A stretch of DNA of 64,000 nt, taken from NCBI GenBank assembly GCA_025267735.1, contig CM046294.1, positions 42,283,570 to 42,347,569 on the forward strand, given 5' to 3'. The notes under the pieces are model-generated. The model saw only the letters and a program-made list of their open reading frames with translations. It was not told where the DNA came from and ran no database searches. Source of the DNA: Mactra quadrangularis (Eukaryota; Mollusca; Bivalvia; Venerida; Mactridae). Made by a program: the position numbers and the translations under genes. Position 1 is the first letter of the stretch. Each line of letters starts with the position of its first letter. Of this stretch, positions 11,311 through 24,115 are shown piece by piece.

Positions 11311-13974
11311 TTTTTGTATATGGAGTCCATAAAAATTCATTTGTCAATCAAGAAACCTCGCGATCTTACTCATTTTATGTTTAACCTTTTTTCTTTTAAT
11401 TTTCATTCTTCGTCAAAAATCTAGAATTACTTTTACAAAAAAAATACCGTAAAGATATCTGGACAAAACTTGTCTTGTGACATGCATATATGTAGATTTA
11501 CAAGTGTCAACAAATTCGAATGGACAAGATAGATCTGTGAAAAGATTTTCTGTCAGCTTTTCGTAAAATTCTATGAGGATTTCTACATAAATGTGTCCGT
11601 AGCGATCGATTTTGATGCATTCTGACCACCGGAAATGAAATTCAAACATTTTGAATAAATCCAAAGCATATTCAAAATATCTAATAAAGTATTGCAGATT
11701 CAGGAAGAAGAAAGCAATATTTAATCACGTTTTTGTTGATTATCATGATGGATATGCATATAAATTTGTGTCAACTCATTACAGAAATACAATTGAAATA
11801 AATTGGAAATCCGAATACAATATTCGTGTGTTTTATACTTGTTTAATTGGGAGTTGAGATAATGAGTTTCGCAATATTTTTTGGAAAATAATAATGTTTT
11901 ACAAATCAGAGTAAATTAATAATGGAATTCATTATCCTTTCTGACTGGGTCTGCACCAGATCAATACCATATTGTTATCAAATAAATCAGTAATTTATTG
12001 ATAGCGTTTCATGTGTGTACGTTTATGGAAGCAGATAAAATTATATCTGAATACATGAAAGAGATGATGTTTTAATGCTAGAATTGATAGTAATTAAAAT
12101 GTATTTCTTGTCACAAGTTGTCAGACTACAGATAGAGATACCAATAACAGTTGGGGAAATACTGCACATTTGTTATTATATATGGCACATGCAGTTTTTA
12201 TATAAGCCCATATTTAATCCAGCTTCCTTCAACGAATGAATACCTGTATAATCAGTGATAGTTATTATGTTCAAATGACTGCTTTAATCAAACTTCAATT
12301 AATAAACAAGTAATTAACTAAATGTATTACATTTTATCGGAAAGTGTAATCGGACCAATTTCCAAAAATGGAAGTGTGTGGTTTTTTTTTAATTTTACAA
12401 TACTACAGATTTATAATGTTATAGTCTACAGATTTTGCTCATTTATTGGTTACCGATGTCGAATTCTTGTTTTTTGCAAAGTCAAATTCATATCAGCGAA
12501 TCCCAACCACCTCACACCAAAATAATTAATATTTGTTGCAGTTTGTTTCAATACGACCGATTAAATAAATCTGCGATCGCTGAAAACATGTGATCTGTAT
12601 TACATTTTACACAAGTAGGTTGAAAAAATCGAATCAGTATTTAATAGCCAAACAAGACTATTTATCAAAACTGTAGTGAACAAATAACAAGCAATATTTC
12701 TCACAATAGTCGCTCTGGATGAACAAATTGACCTTTATCTGGACATAAGCTATAAATATTCTTAGAATACAGGCAATAATGAGGATATATTTGTCAGGGG
12801 ATTGGATAAAACAATGTAAATGAGAAATAATACAAAAACAAGTGTAATGGACGATGTCAAATAATCTTTATTACTCGATTAATATTCATAAGGATATAGT
12901 ATTTATGTATGTCTCTGATAATATCAATAAAATAGAATCAAGTCAAATAAAGCTTGGTAAAGAAGATATACTGGTATACTAGTCTGTCTGTGATTAGAAT
13001 AATGTGAGAAATAGAGAAACATCGTTTTGTATGATATGTATGATGCATTTTTGATGTTTACTATTCAACAATTATTCCGGAAAGCATTTTCACATTATCA
13101 GATTGATAAACAGATGTGCATGAATAGCAAAACTCATAAGAATGGGGTACTTTTTATTCAACGAAATTATTAAATTTTTCGAATATACTTACACTATTAT
13201 AAGAAATTGTTAATAATTTTTGCAAATTTGTGATATTTTCAAAGATGCTAACCTGGAGACACTCATTCAATGCCTATAAAATCAACAGACCAACTTAAAT
13301 ATGAAATATGTTTAAGTAAAATAATCCTAACACAACGAAAGAAAGTAATTGGTTGAAATGAATAAAATATGAAATATGTTAATGATGTTTTTAAAAAGAT
13401 GATATATATGAGCATTAATACACAACAGTTAGACTTCAGTATCGAGGCATTGACAAGCAATTGAAGTCAAATGGCTCAAAGAAATTAGCAGTGTCGTCTA
13501 CGGATCCGAACCTGGGCATCATGGTACATTGGTGTGAGTCTTACAACTTTGACAATACTGTAATACATTATTACGAATAGAAATTGGACGTAGTGTCATT
13601 ATTATCAGTTTCATTTAGCTCAATACTTAAATAAACCATGATGGCATATCTGACTACATCGGTGAGTTTTTATTGTGATTACTGGATTTTAGCTATTAGC
13701 AATATCCCGCCGTACTAGATACCAAATGGTAATGTTTTCATAAAACGTAAAAAGGCAATTACTGATAAAGATATACACTCTTGGTATTGGCTTATTAAAC
13801 TATTGACTAGGTAATTGACATGAATAAAAGAAGCGTGGATGATATTGCAATGATTTATCATGGCTTTAGATATGTTATTTAGGTTTACAAACGCCAGTGA
13901 GTCATGCAAAACGGCAATTATAAAACATAAACACATTTATACTATTGTTGTACGAGAAAAACTATAGTGGTTTG

Positions 13975-14056
13975 AGTTTGTTTGTTTGTTTGTTCGATTT
14001 AACGCCGTAGCAACACATTGTATAGGTCATATAACATCGGTCAGTCAACCTACTCA
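13975..14056 (-). mobile_element. SINE family B, 3' tail only (unit junction)
   Basis: Same truncated tail as at 2151-2231, cut at the same base after CAACCTACTCA and followed by the same AATGCATT...ATGAGTACAAAAAAG sequence. It marks the second copy of the array 1 junction. Confidence 0.87.
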
Positions 14057-15284
14057 AATGCATTAATGAGTACAAAAAAGTCAATGAACACACGCGGTAA
14101 AGAGTTAGACATCACACCTTTCATTAAAAGTCGTTGGCAAGTGAATGTTCGTTAGTTCAAATTTATCAATATTTGAATACGATTTATCATTCAACTTTGT
14201 CTATTATGTTCAAAAACAAATTGCTTAATAGTTGTGAAGCAATTAGAAACACTTTCATTTGTTTCACGGTCTATTTAAAAATGAAAAACTATCTATTCGT
14301 CATTTAGGTATGACATGAGGGCATTTATTTTGGGGCATGGTCTGGTTTGACACGTGTTGTTCTACATTTAATGTAGTTGACGGAATGGGAATTTATTTTG
14401 GCATATCCTGCCAAGGCTCTGCCAAAACTACAAATCTTTGTCATATTACACCGTGTCATTGTTATACCAAATAAACATCTCATATAAGTTATTAATGCAA
14501 CGTTTATTTAATAAGCATTCTAGTCTAAAAAAATTCCCGCACATACATGTAGCCTCAGTTATTTTCAATCAAACTGCTCTTAAAGATAACATCAAATATC
14601 GAATAGTTGGAATAGATGAGGCTGAACAGCAAATTCAAAATTGAAAATTAAATGCCAATACATCTGCAGGCTTTGTTTTGGCATGATTGTATTTATCGCA
14701 AGATGAATTTAATTAAATAAACAGTTTGAATATAAACTGACAATGAAATAATGAAATTCAATTCTAACATAATTAAATTGTTTTAATTTTTAGTTAACAG
14801 ATGTTTCCAAAAACAATGCACGTGTTTGCTATTATACTCTAAAACTTGGCACAAAATGACGGATGGTAGTTGGATTATGGCCAAGATTTGATGTTAATTC
14901 AATAAAACACAGCTTTTAATAGAATGAATATGTGTAATGAAGACTTAATCTTAAATTAAACAACGCAATCTATAATTAATATTTTAAGGTAGTTCACTAG
15001 TATTCAAGTTGTTTGTGGAAAAGTACATGTTTTCTAAACTGAACATCAGAGTCGTTAATTTTTTTCAACGCTTGCGGTTTTTTTTGGTCAAATTTGCACT
15101 TGGCCAAGGTTAAAACACTTAGTCGTGTATGTAACGATGCATTGCAGCGAATCTTTGAATCAAGGGGCCAAGTGTTCGATTCCCAGGCAGGGTCTTTATA
15201 CCATATCCGAGTTTGGCTTGAAGTTCATGTATGTTGTGGCAATTTCCTTCCTATCTCTGTATTAATTGTAACATTACTGAATAG

Positions 15285-15756
15285 TAGATTGGTCATAGAC
15301 TGGGCTCAAAGCGTATCGACGATATCGATATATATCGAGAAATGAATATCGACGATACACCGTTATATATCGATGCATTCACTGCAGTGCTATACAGACC
15401 ATTTATGTTGTTATAAACTCATAATAGAGGTATATTTGTCATAAATGTAATACCTTGGTATTCTGCATTAAACGGGTAAGTAGTTGGTAAAAATGACTTG
15501 TATTGATAATAATACAATAAAAAAATATCAAGTAAAAATGATCTATCACAAATTGATTGTGTATTATCCGTTTCTATGACATGTATGACAGCGCACCTGT
15601 TTAAGCTCACTACAGATAGCTCGTCTTGAAAATTTTAACACTTTTATACATTTATCTACATAGGCTTTTATATCGATATTTAAAATTCATATCGATTATT
15701 GATCAAAAATAGATATCGACGATACACCGATATCGATAGAGTCGATTACAGCTCCA
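15285..15756. mobile_element. Non-autonomous hAT-like DNA transposon, unit-specific insertion
   Basis: This 472-bp block is present in the last array 1 unit and absent from the previous one, where the uninterrupted target CTGAACAG is at 3383-3390. It is flanked by CTGAATAG (15277-15284) and CTGAACAG (15757-15764), a likely 8-bp target-site duplication with one later change. Both ends are rich in TATCGATA/ATCGAT palindromes. A 17-bp motif, ATATCGACGATACACCG, occurs at 15346-15362 and again at 15713-15729. Reading inward from the right end gives TGGAGCTGTAATCG, which resembles hAT termini. The terminal repeats are imperfect, so the superfamily call is tentative. It has no coding capacity. Confidence 0.65.
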
Positions 15757-17296
15757 CTGAACAGTTAGAATGATTCTTGATTAAGAAATTATTGAGTGAG
15801 TTAAATATGTGATTCAAAATAACGCAGATCTGGCAATATAACATCGTAAACACTCTGATACATCCGTTTCATTTTTTTGTATGTTTTGCTTTTTACGTTT
15901 CTAAGAAAATTGTCTAATATTGGATTTATAGGAACGTCATGTTTGTTGTTCCGGCAATTATTTTATCCCAAAGGACAATCGAAACATTTATAACTCTAAA
16001 AACTTGTACCCAGTACACTCAATTTGTTCAGAATTTTGACGCATACCATTGTCTGGAAAATATCATTAAACTGATATGTGGTTGTTTTATTTTGATAAAA
16101 GAGAAAGTTATAATATGATTATAAGACATATAATTCAGTAACCAATAGCCAGATATCATTTTGATATTCATTTCCCCCACAAATAATTCTCAGAAAACAA
16201 CACAAAATGTTGGTAATTTTAAATCACGTCGTTAAGTGCAACATATTTGTTTTTATACGATTTTTATAGTTTTAAATGATGTAATTGTTGAAATATACAA
16301 AACCAACATATCTGGAAGGCAAGTACATATATTTATTTGTTTTTTTATCAATTCCAAGGAATGAATTCCTTTAACTCGTTATGGAGAAAAAAGAAACCGT
16401 TTCGATTTAAATTTTGAGGCAAGGTTATCGAGCAGATCACAAAAATAAATTCATTCACGATTGTCGAACTATTTTCTGATAAATAAATACATGTATGTCT
16501 TTCTTGATCAATTTCAGAACCATTTTTTGCTTGATTTCAAATATACCATGTCAAAACTATTTGGTTTATGGTATTTATCCTACCAATGTAAAGTAACAAT
16601 ATTTGTTTTATCGAACTCGATATTGCATTTGACAAATGTACGGACATTAATATTTGAATATATACATTACGGCAATATCGTAGTTAAACTTTTTATTGGA
16701 ACAAGTAGACAATGTCAATGTACGAAGTTTGATCAGAGATTTTAGGAACATATATAACAATTTTGAATCAATGGGCTTTATGCTTTGCAATGTACATATA
16801 CTCAACAATGTTATCTGTCAGTTCATATAAATCTTTAACGGCAATCTATGTTACTTTTATAATTTGAGGCACTTCGTTGAGCCGATCACCGTTAAATAAT
16901 TTACTCCTGGTAGACGAAATTCTTTCTAGTTAATGTTTTTTGATCAGTTCCAGACGGACACATGTTGATATACAAGTATACATGTGTATTACGCTATTAA
17001 AAGAAAGTTTTTCTAGAGGATAATGTTATAAATATGTCATATGCTATTTTTAACATCTAAATGTGGTAATAAAAATGAACAAACCTAGACAATCTATATA
17101 GATGAAAATCAAACTGGCTTCGTGTATAATCAAATTATTGTTAAACAAATACTCAAACAAGTTTTTTCAATACCCAAAATAAATGTCTTGCCATCTATCT
17201 GTGTTAAACAATACTAACTCATTTTGATATAACAAGGAGCCTTATAAATAAGATGAATGTTTTATTATCTTTAAGCGGATGTATGAACGGTAACAC

Positions 17297-17514
17297 GCCG
17301 CGGCCGTGGCGTAGTGGTTAGCATGTCTGACTTCGAATCCGGAGATCGCAAGTTCGAGACCGGTCGCGGTAGCTCATACCCTATACATGAGTTGTCGGCC
17401 TCGTTGTAGGGTAAGTTAGGACTGGTGATAGAAAAGTGTCGAGGAAACCTATAGTAGGAAGAGCTGGCCCTCGTATATATGACCAAATTAGGTGTTGAAT
17501 ACGACGTTAAAAAT
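17297..17514 (+). mobile_element. SINE family A, full length (paralogue of the copy at 4890)
   Basis: The head GCCGCGGCCGTGGCGTAGTGG is better preserved than in its paralogue. The body matches family A, and the tail is TGACCAAATTAGGTGTTGAATACG then ACGTTAAAAA. The right target-site duplication GTAAACGATTACG survives at 17519-17531. Its left partner here is degraded to a form of TATGAACGGTAAC. The minus-strand frame at 17271-17486 is antisense to this SINE and is not a gene. Confidence 0.9.
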
Positions 17515-18759
17515 AAAAGTAAACGATTACGAAGCTATCAAAGTATTGTTTTGTTATAACAATGAGCCTAATAAAAACGATAAATGAATTGCTATCTTTA
17601 AGCGTATTGCGAGCGTTGTCAAATTTGAAACGATAATCATTGGTAAAGCAGTTTTGCATCAATTAGATTAAATCATATTCAAAAACTTCCAAATTATTTT
17701 CTTGATTTCTATTTTTAGGACCATCAAAATTAATAGTCCTAAGTAGCGCAATTGTCAAAAAATATGAATTTTTGTTTTCTAAATTTAAACAATTAGGGTT
17801 TAAAAAAATAACTATTAAAATTTTGTACGATTGTTTTAAATGACCAAGGTTGTCTCCAAGCGAAACCTCACTGCAATTACAAATTCAATTTTTACAAAAA
17901 AGTATGTTTTGCTTCGAGCATAATCATATTAAACTACTTCAATTATGACACAAACACCATATTACCACTAGCCAAAAATGCCTTTTAAATGACAGTATCG
18001 TGCGTTTCTCTGGAATAAGTCTAGTCTCTTAATTTCTTTGGCTAGTTATAGTCTGCTCACAAACGTAAATAATTATTTCCGCCAATTTACGACAAAATAT
18101 CACATTAACGCTAATGCTTGGAACAAAAATTGTTAGGTCTCTTCTGGGGAGACGTTTAAAATACTGTAATCGACTTGTCAGGTTTCATCAACATAACATT
18201 TTGTCCTTGGTAATTCTACTGTTCCTTGATGACTCTAAAAATTGTAAGAACTCTGGATGGTAATCGAGATAATCAGAAAACAATTCATGTCAAACTAACG
18301 TATTTAATTGGAAAGAGCCATCTCTTATAAGTTGTATTGTGGGTCTTATGATTTGGTGCAATTGGAAAGTGATCACATAATGACTAGGAGTGGGTGTGAC
18401 CAAGTGGTTACAATGTTTGTCTGGTACTCATTTGATTGGCAGCTCTGTGTTGATTCAAATAACATTCTAACCCTACCTCGTTGTTTCCTCGAGCAAGACA
18501 TTTATTCAACTAAGTTTGACCAAACTAGAAAAAATATATTGGAGTGTGATATATTTTATATGTCAGTTATTTTCACAATTGAGGTTAAAACAAAAATGCG
18601 TATAGGCATTAAGAGAGAAAACAAGTAAGAACGTCCTTGTCAAAACTAGCAAACTACATACGAATGAAAAGGCAATTAAATGTTTCTTATGTTACGCGCA
18701 CTGGAAATTAGTCCATGTAATAACATTACTTTAAATGTTCAAGTCAATATGCACAAATA

Positions 18760-19060
18760 GCCGCCCGGCTAGCACACAAGTCTACTGATCGAAGAGTCGT
18801 GGGTTCGATTCCCGTGCTGGGCACACTTTCGTGGAGCTTGGTCATGAAATAGTTTCTACGGGCATTCGCCCTTCTACCAATGATTGTTAATTATGTGGGG
18901 CAGTTGTCAGTTACTGACGAAAGTATGCGCTTAGTAGTTGGTTAACAGCTAAATCTTAAGATTTAGCTTTACAGGAGGAGTGAGTAGGTTGACTGACCAC
19001 CGTTATATGACCTTTCTAATGTGTTGCTACGGCGTTAAACCAAACAAAAACAAACAAAAC
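18760..19060 (+). mobile_element. SINE family B with A-box deletion (paralogue of the copy at 6309)
   Basis: Begins GCCGCCCGGCTAGCAC. Relative to the paralogue it lacks about a dozen bases of the tRNA D-arm/A-box region, so the internal Pol III promoter is broken, although the B box GGTTCGATTCC (18802-18812) is perfect. The body and tail match family B, ending CGGCGTTAAACC and (AAACA)n. The right target-site copy AATATGCGCA (19061-19070) is intact; the left copy is mutated (AATATGCACA, 18746-18755). Confidence 0.92.
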
Positions 19061-19963
19061 AATATGCGCATGTTTACTAAACATACAGCATGTGTCTAGG
19101 AATATACTGATCTACCGTCGTACATCTGTTACAAGTTTGAAGTTTCTGCCATAATTACGCTAGGGTTTTGATAACGTGTTACAAATACTTTAAACTTACA
19201 GGCATACGCGGCCGTGGCGTTGATTAGAATTATTGAATTTAATGCCAGAGATTCTTGGTTCGATTTCTAGCAGCGGCAGATTATACCCGCTCATGGAAAT
19301 ATAGTATTTGATATCGATTTTCTTCCGTAGATAGATGAGTTACTAGCTATTTGTGAGAGGATAAATGTGCATTGGTGTAGAAAAGTAACCAAGAAAGATG
19401 GATGGACAAGCGGGCGCCGTACATTAGTTAATCGAAGGTTTTGATAAACAGCATAACCTTCAACTAAATAATAATAATACAAAAAACAGCATATAAAACG
19501 TCTGTTTGATAGTACATTTCTCTGTTATATCCGACACCTAGACCAATGGCTGCAAAATTCATATCTAGTGTCAACTGTCCCAGTGGGCAATTATCTAACA
19601 CCTCATCATGTCTTACAATATTATTGTAATCATCACATCATTAACACATGATACCACACCACAATTATGTTTGTAGACATTATATAAAATATAGACATCT
19701 TGCACACTGGGATTATAATTATGGTTAAAATGAATATTGACACATTGCAAGTACTGCATGCATTGCTAGTTTATTTTCTTATCCACTCATATTGAGCAAT
19801 AATTATGTTTTCATAACAACAAATACTTTGAATTTGTACCACAATATCAAGGACTTTCCTATTTACCCCAAAAACGAATGAGAAAAAAATTAATCGTAAA
19901 AACGCATACAATGTTTACACAATTATAAACTATATATTGCTAGTTTCCAAGATGGTTTGTAAA

Positions 19964-20177
19964 GCCGCGGCCGTGGCGTAGTGGTTAATATGTCTGACTT
20001 TAAATCCGGAGATCGCTAGTTCGAGCCTGGTCGGGGTAGGTCCTATCCTATACACGAGTTGTCGGCTTCGTGGTATGGTCAGTTAGTACTGGTGACAGAA
20101 AAGTGTTCAGGAAACCTATAGTAGGAAGAGCTGGCCGTCGTATATATGACCTAAATATGTGTTAAATACGACGTTAA
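19964..20177 (+). mobile_element. SINE family A, full length (paralogue of the copy at 7524)
   Basis: Starts GCCGCGGCCGTGGCGTAGTGG and ends ATGACCTAAATATGTGTTAA and ACGACGTTAAAAAAA. It has the same flanks as the copy at 7524. This copy has the cleaner tail, which defines the family A 3' end. Confidence 0.9.
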
Positions 20178-20869
20178 AAAAACGGTCTGTGTTTATTTAT
20201 CCTCTGATGGTGTAACATTGTTAATGTTTGTAAATTATTATATTGTTATTTGCTTTTGGGTGGTCTGATGTATAATAAACACGTTCTTGTCGTTGTTAAT
20301 TTACAGTTGGAAACTGAAACAAGTTTTGATGTTCTGTTCAATTTTATCCAATCAGTAATGGTTTCGAGTCGTTTGATGTTGAAGTAATGGTAGCTGATTA
20401 AACCATATCTAACATTAGGATTTTTATGAGCTAGATAAACTGGCAATGTGTTTGTAGTATTGTCATGTTTATGATTAAAACAGCATCACAATTAGATTAG
20501 TAGTGTCCTTTTGTTTGCATTTTATAGTTTAACATTCAAATCATGCAGAAGTTGTTACTTAACTAACTCAAATACTTCTAGTTACACAATGGTAAATTTA
20601 CTTACATATTCTTGATGCTATGAGTTGCTAGTAACTTTGCCAGTAAAGTTGTTGATACTAAATAAACATCCAACGGCACACATGTTCATTGCATGAAAAA
20701 GATGATACGGTGACGACACAAAACGTTAATTATTGTTAAAATTGATTTTCGGTGATGTTAATTAACCCAAAATATTCATGTACTTGCGACAAATGTCAGA
20801 ATTTATATATTTAAATCATAATGCGAAACTTATTAAAAATTGACTTTGTTCAATATTGTATCTTCTTGG

Positions 20870-21214
20870 CTATCGATATAGCAAAATTGTGAATTCGATG
20901 TTAAGCATTGTGTTTTGTTCCAAATGTAACATATTTAAGACATATTGCTGATCTAAATGAACGCCAAGTTTACTCAAGGCCACACTGTCGTCATACTTAA
21001 TCATTACCTTGTGTCTATAAGAAATTACCTTTAGCACAAATAGACGATAATTATGTTCCACTACTACAATTTCAGAACATGAGCTATCATTAGGACAAGT
21101 AAAGACAAGAAGAATCCGGAATAAGTGATAAAATGTTTCCGCATCAAGGAAATATACCCTATAATGGCTTGTCACCATTCTGTAATTCATTATGACTACG
21201 ACAAAGTTTGACAC
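20870..21214 (-). pseudogene. Exon-like open frame, unrecognised; probably decayed or spurious
   Basis: A 114-residue frame of more ordinary amino-acid composition than its neighbours, containing segments such as VFTCPNDSSCSEIVVVEHNY and VHLDQQYVLNMLHLEQ. I do not recognise a family. The paralogous DNA in the previous unit (about 8425-8750) is roughly 95% identical but has an in-frame TAG (8554-8556, minus strand) and a small indel upstream. Nearly all the substitutions change the amino acid, which argues against current selection. Consensus-like donors (AAG followed by GTAAT) lie within the frame, so a decayed spliced exon is possible. A chance frame in duplicated non-coding DNA is equally possible. 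Confidence 0.2.
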
Positions 21215-21731
21215 TTAACAATTTTGCAGAGCTCGTAAGACATAAACAGCACCGTTTAACAGCTACTGGCAAAATTAAAAAAATGTTGATAATGCATACT
21301 GCCAGTACTTTCACTATAAATCTAATTAAAGAGTATCATTGTAAAATATATTGACTTATGCGGCTGCGTTTCATTCTTTTAACGACAACTTAACAAATAT
21401 ATTTTACACAAAATAATCTTATACGGGATTTTACAAACAATTTCAATATAAATCTTCAAATCACTTACTTAATTCATCATTTAAATTTAACAGAAACTCA
21501 ACCGTTGACGCTGTATTATGTATAGTACCCAAATCCTAAATTTGCACTGAATTCTTTTCTGTGTATAATTTGACAAGTATCCAGACATTATACAGTGAAT
21601 ACATAGGCTGAGTAAAGCCAAGTCACACATAAATCAAATATAATGAAACTGGCTTCAAAAAATCATCATTAACGTTCACGACACTGACAGTCCTGGCCAA
21701 TTTCTAAAAAATCAATGTCATCCCAAAAGGA

Positions 21732-21761
21732 TTATTCGACTCGGCAAGCCTCGTCGAATAA
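21732..21761. repeat. Hairpin TTATTCGAC...GTCGAATAA
   Basis: Perfect 9-bp inverted repeat at 21732-21740 and 21753-21761 around a 12-nt loop rich in G and C. It lies within the block of the last array 1 unit (about 21330-21850) that does not align to the previous unit. A similar CTTGCCG motif recurs just downstream. It may be a terminus or internal hairpin of an unclassified miniature element. Confidence 0.5.
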
Positions 21762-23847
21762 ACCTTTCTCCAACTTGCCGGATAAACTAGGTACAGATTG
21801 ACACTTACCTAATATTCTCTATATATTATTATATGTCTTTTAAAGTAATTTTAGTCTAACAACAATAAAAGTAGGAGGAAATGTCTTTTTTATTATATAA
21901 TGAATTTGTGATCATAACTCATAAATACAACCCAAATTTGAAATTCCTATATTTTCTACAATATGATCTAAAAGGTCAAAAAGCATTGAATAACATGTGG
22001 TTTATAATGAAAGATTGATTATGGCAACACTTCGGCAAATATTTCTCTTATGGGGTTAACAAATTTTATAATTACCCCACCGATTATTTCTAACGCATAC
22101 GAGGTCAATTTTTTAGCAGTATTTAGAAGATAAAAATTGAATTTGATATTATAGCGCAACGAAAAATGTTATCCGCATCATAGTGTTGTTGTCTAGACAA
22201 ATAATTATAAGACTATTTATTCAATCATTAAATATTTAAAGACACAGAGCTATGATAAGTATCGTAAGCTGTGGTATACGCAACTATTGTAGCGCCTCTA
22301 TACGCTATATAATATGATCCAATTTACGTTCTAAATTTCGATTCTGGTAATAATCTACATGCTTCTTGGCAAAATATTAAACAGAACCTATAACATAAAA
22401 ATCACATTTATTAAACTACTCATAATTTCTGACAGTTGTTTTAGAATTGGAAATTTCTCTTTTTCGAAGATTGGAAAAATAAAAAAAAAAACACAATGAT
22501 ATTGTATTCGATACAAAACACTGGCAGACTTTCGTTTTTGAATATACAAAGTTTGTTAAGAAGGAGAGAAAGCAATTCCGCCATTTGCCTAACCTAAAAC
22601 TATATTATGTACTTTAAATGCTGTGTCACTTAATATAAATCCATGTACGTAGAATGGTATTAAAAATATCTGAAAAAAAAATGTAAAAAATGAATCATGT
22701 TCCCTAAGTTAGTTTACTATAGTATAAACATTTTGGGTAAAATATCATGAATCATGTGTTTATACTTTTTTGTAATGTTGATTATGGAACTTGGTCAGAT
22801 GTTTCCTTGTTTTTTGCATTGATCAACGCAAACCGATGTAACCTAAAATCTTTGTCTACAGTGTCTGACACTTCATAATGAGTGTGGCCTTGAAACAAGT
22901 AAGCCAATTTCTCTGAACTTGACATTCATGGTGTCTACCGTATATATCATAAATTATTCAATATGCTGACAGTCAGACATATTGTAATCTTTATCTAAAG
23001 CAAATATGTTATTATCCAGTCAGATATCAGTCACAAATTCTTGTAAAATCCGAAATTCTGAAACAAATCTAGTCATATATCAGTCACATAGTCTTTGACA
23101 TTCGTATAAATGTATTAATATTTATAAAACAATCATACTATTTTTATAGTTGCATTGTAACTTTTATTTTCTAAACACTGCTTTTGCTTTTTTCTAAATA
23201 ATTTCTGTACATTAAGAGTTTCCAAAAAGATCATAAATAAGACGAAAACTGTAAACGGGAAGTGTAAACACAATAAATTATAAATTTACTACAAATGTTT
23301 TAAAGAAATTTCGGAAAACCAAATATGTCAACTATTTGAATTAAACGAATTTTGATTTACAATATACAACTGCACTTATCAAATGTATAACATGACGTCT
23401 TCCATGACTTACATTACGCTTAGCGTTTGCATGTTTATGAATTGTAAAACTCAAACAGTTAAAATAACCATACGTGTTTGAAGTGCATGCATTCGCCAAT
23501 TCCTGAAATTTATGTTGCTATCAAAATAACAAAAAAAGTAAACCACAATCAAATATGATGAACCAAATGACTGGAATGAGAAATATCTTATTTGTTTGTT
23601 ACAAACATCTTCTCTACGTGAAGGCTTCATTGTCATGCATTCGACGTTTTTATTTGATTGCAATTTGTTCATCGTCAAATTTGTTATATTTCTCGTCATT
23701 TCATTTGCCACATCTGTCTGCTAATAATTAATTGCATTTGTTTGTGAAATATTGTATTATGCATGGTGTTGGTTGCCAACATATAAAAGTTTAGCACGGG
23801 ACAATACTGGAAATGTGCATTAAATTGTTTGTGTGTGTTTTTTCTTA

Positions 23848-24115
23848 TTGGGTTTAACGCAACACACTGCATATGTCATATAACGGCGTCAATCTACTCA
23901 CTCTTCATGGAGAGGCTAAATCTCTGGATCTAGCTGTTAACCAACTACTAAGCGCATAATTTCGTCAGTGACTGGCAGCTGCCCTACATAATTAAAAAGC
24001 ATTAGTAGGAGGGAAAATGGCGGTAGAAATAATTTTATGACCAAGATCCAAAGTATACCCCGCCCGGTATTCGACCCCTCGATCAGTAGACTTGCGTGCT
24101 ACCAACTGAGCGGCT
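23848..24115 (-). mobile_element. SINE family B, near full length (paralogue of the copy at 11017)
   Basis: On the minus strand the head lies at the right end, with AGCCGCTCAGTTGGTAGCACG and GATCGAGGGGTCGAATACC. The body and tail run leftward to GCGTTAAACCCAAT. A few bases of the tail (CCGTA region) are deleted relative to other copies. Shared position and orientation with 11017-11310 show that the insertion predates the unit duplication. Confidence 0.9.

Larger units (their letters stand above)
2232..14056. repeat. Array 1, complete tandem unit (~11.8 kb)
   Basis: This unit runs from the junction after the SINE tail at 2231 to the same junction at 14056. It is collinear with 14057-26839. 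Shared landmarks include SINEs at 4890/17297, 6309/18760, 7524/19964 and 11017/23848. Differences from the next unit are local: it lacks the hAT-like insert of 15285-15756, it carries a SINE at 9120-9400 and a SINE tail at 9881-9952, and the region around 8900-9410 is replaced. Between the listed repeats I see no gene, no RNA gene and no conserved frame, only AT-rich unique-looking DNA. Confidence 0.9.

Noticed and set aside
23451..23711. Minus-strand frame shared with 10676-10891
   Set aside because: The similarity only reflects the unit duplication; about 10 of 70 residues differ and there is no recognisable domain.
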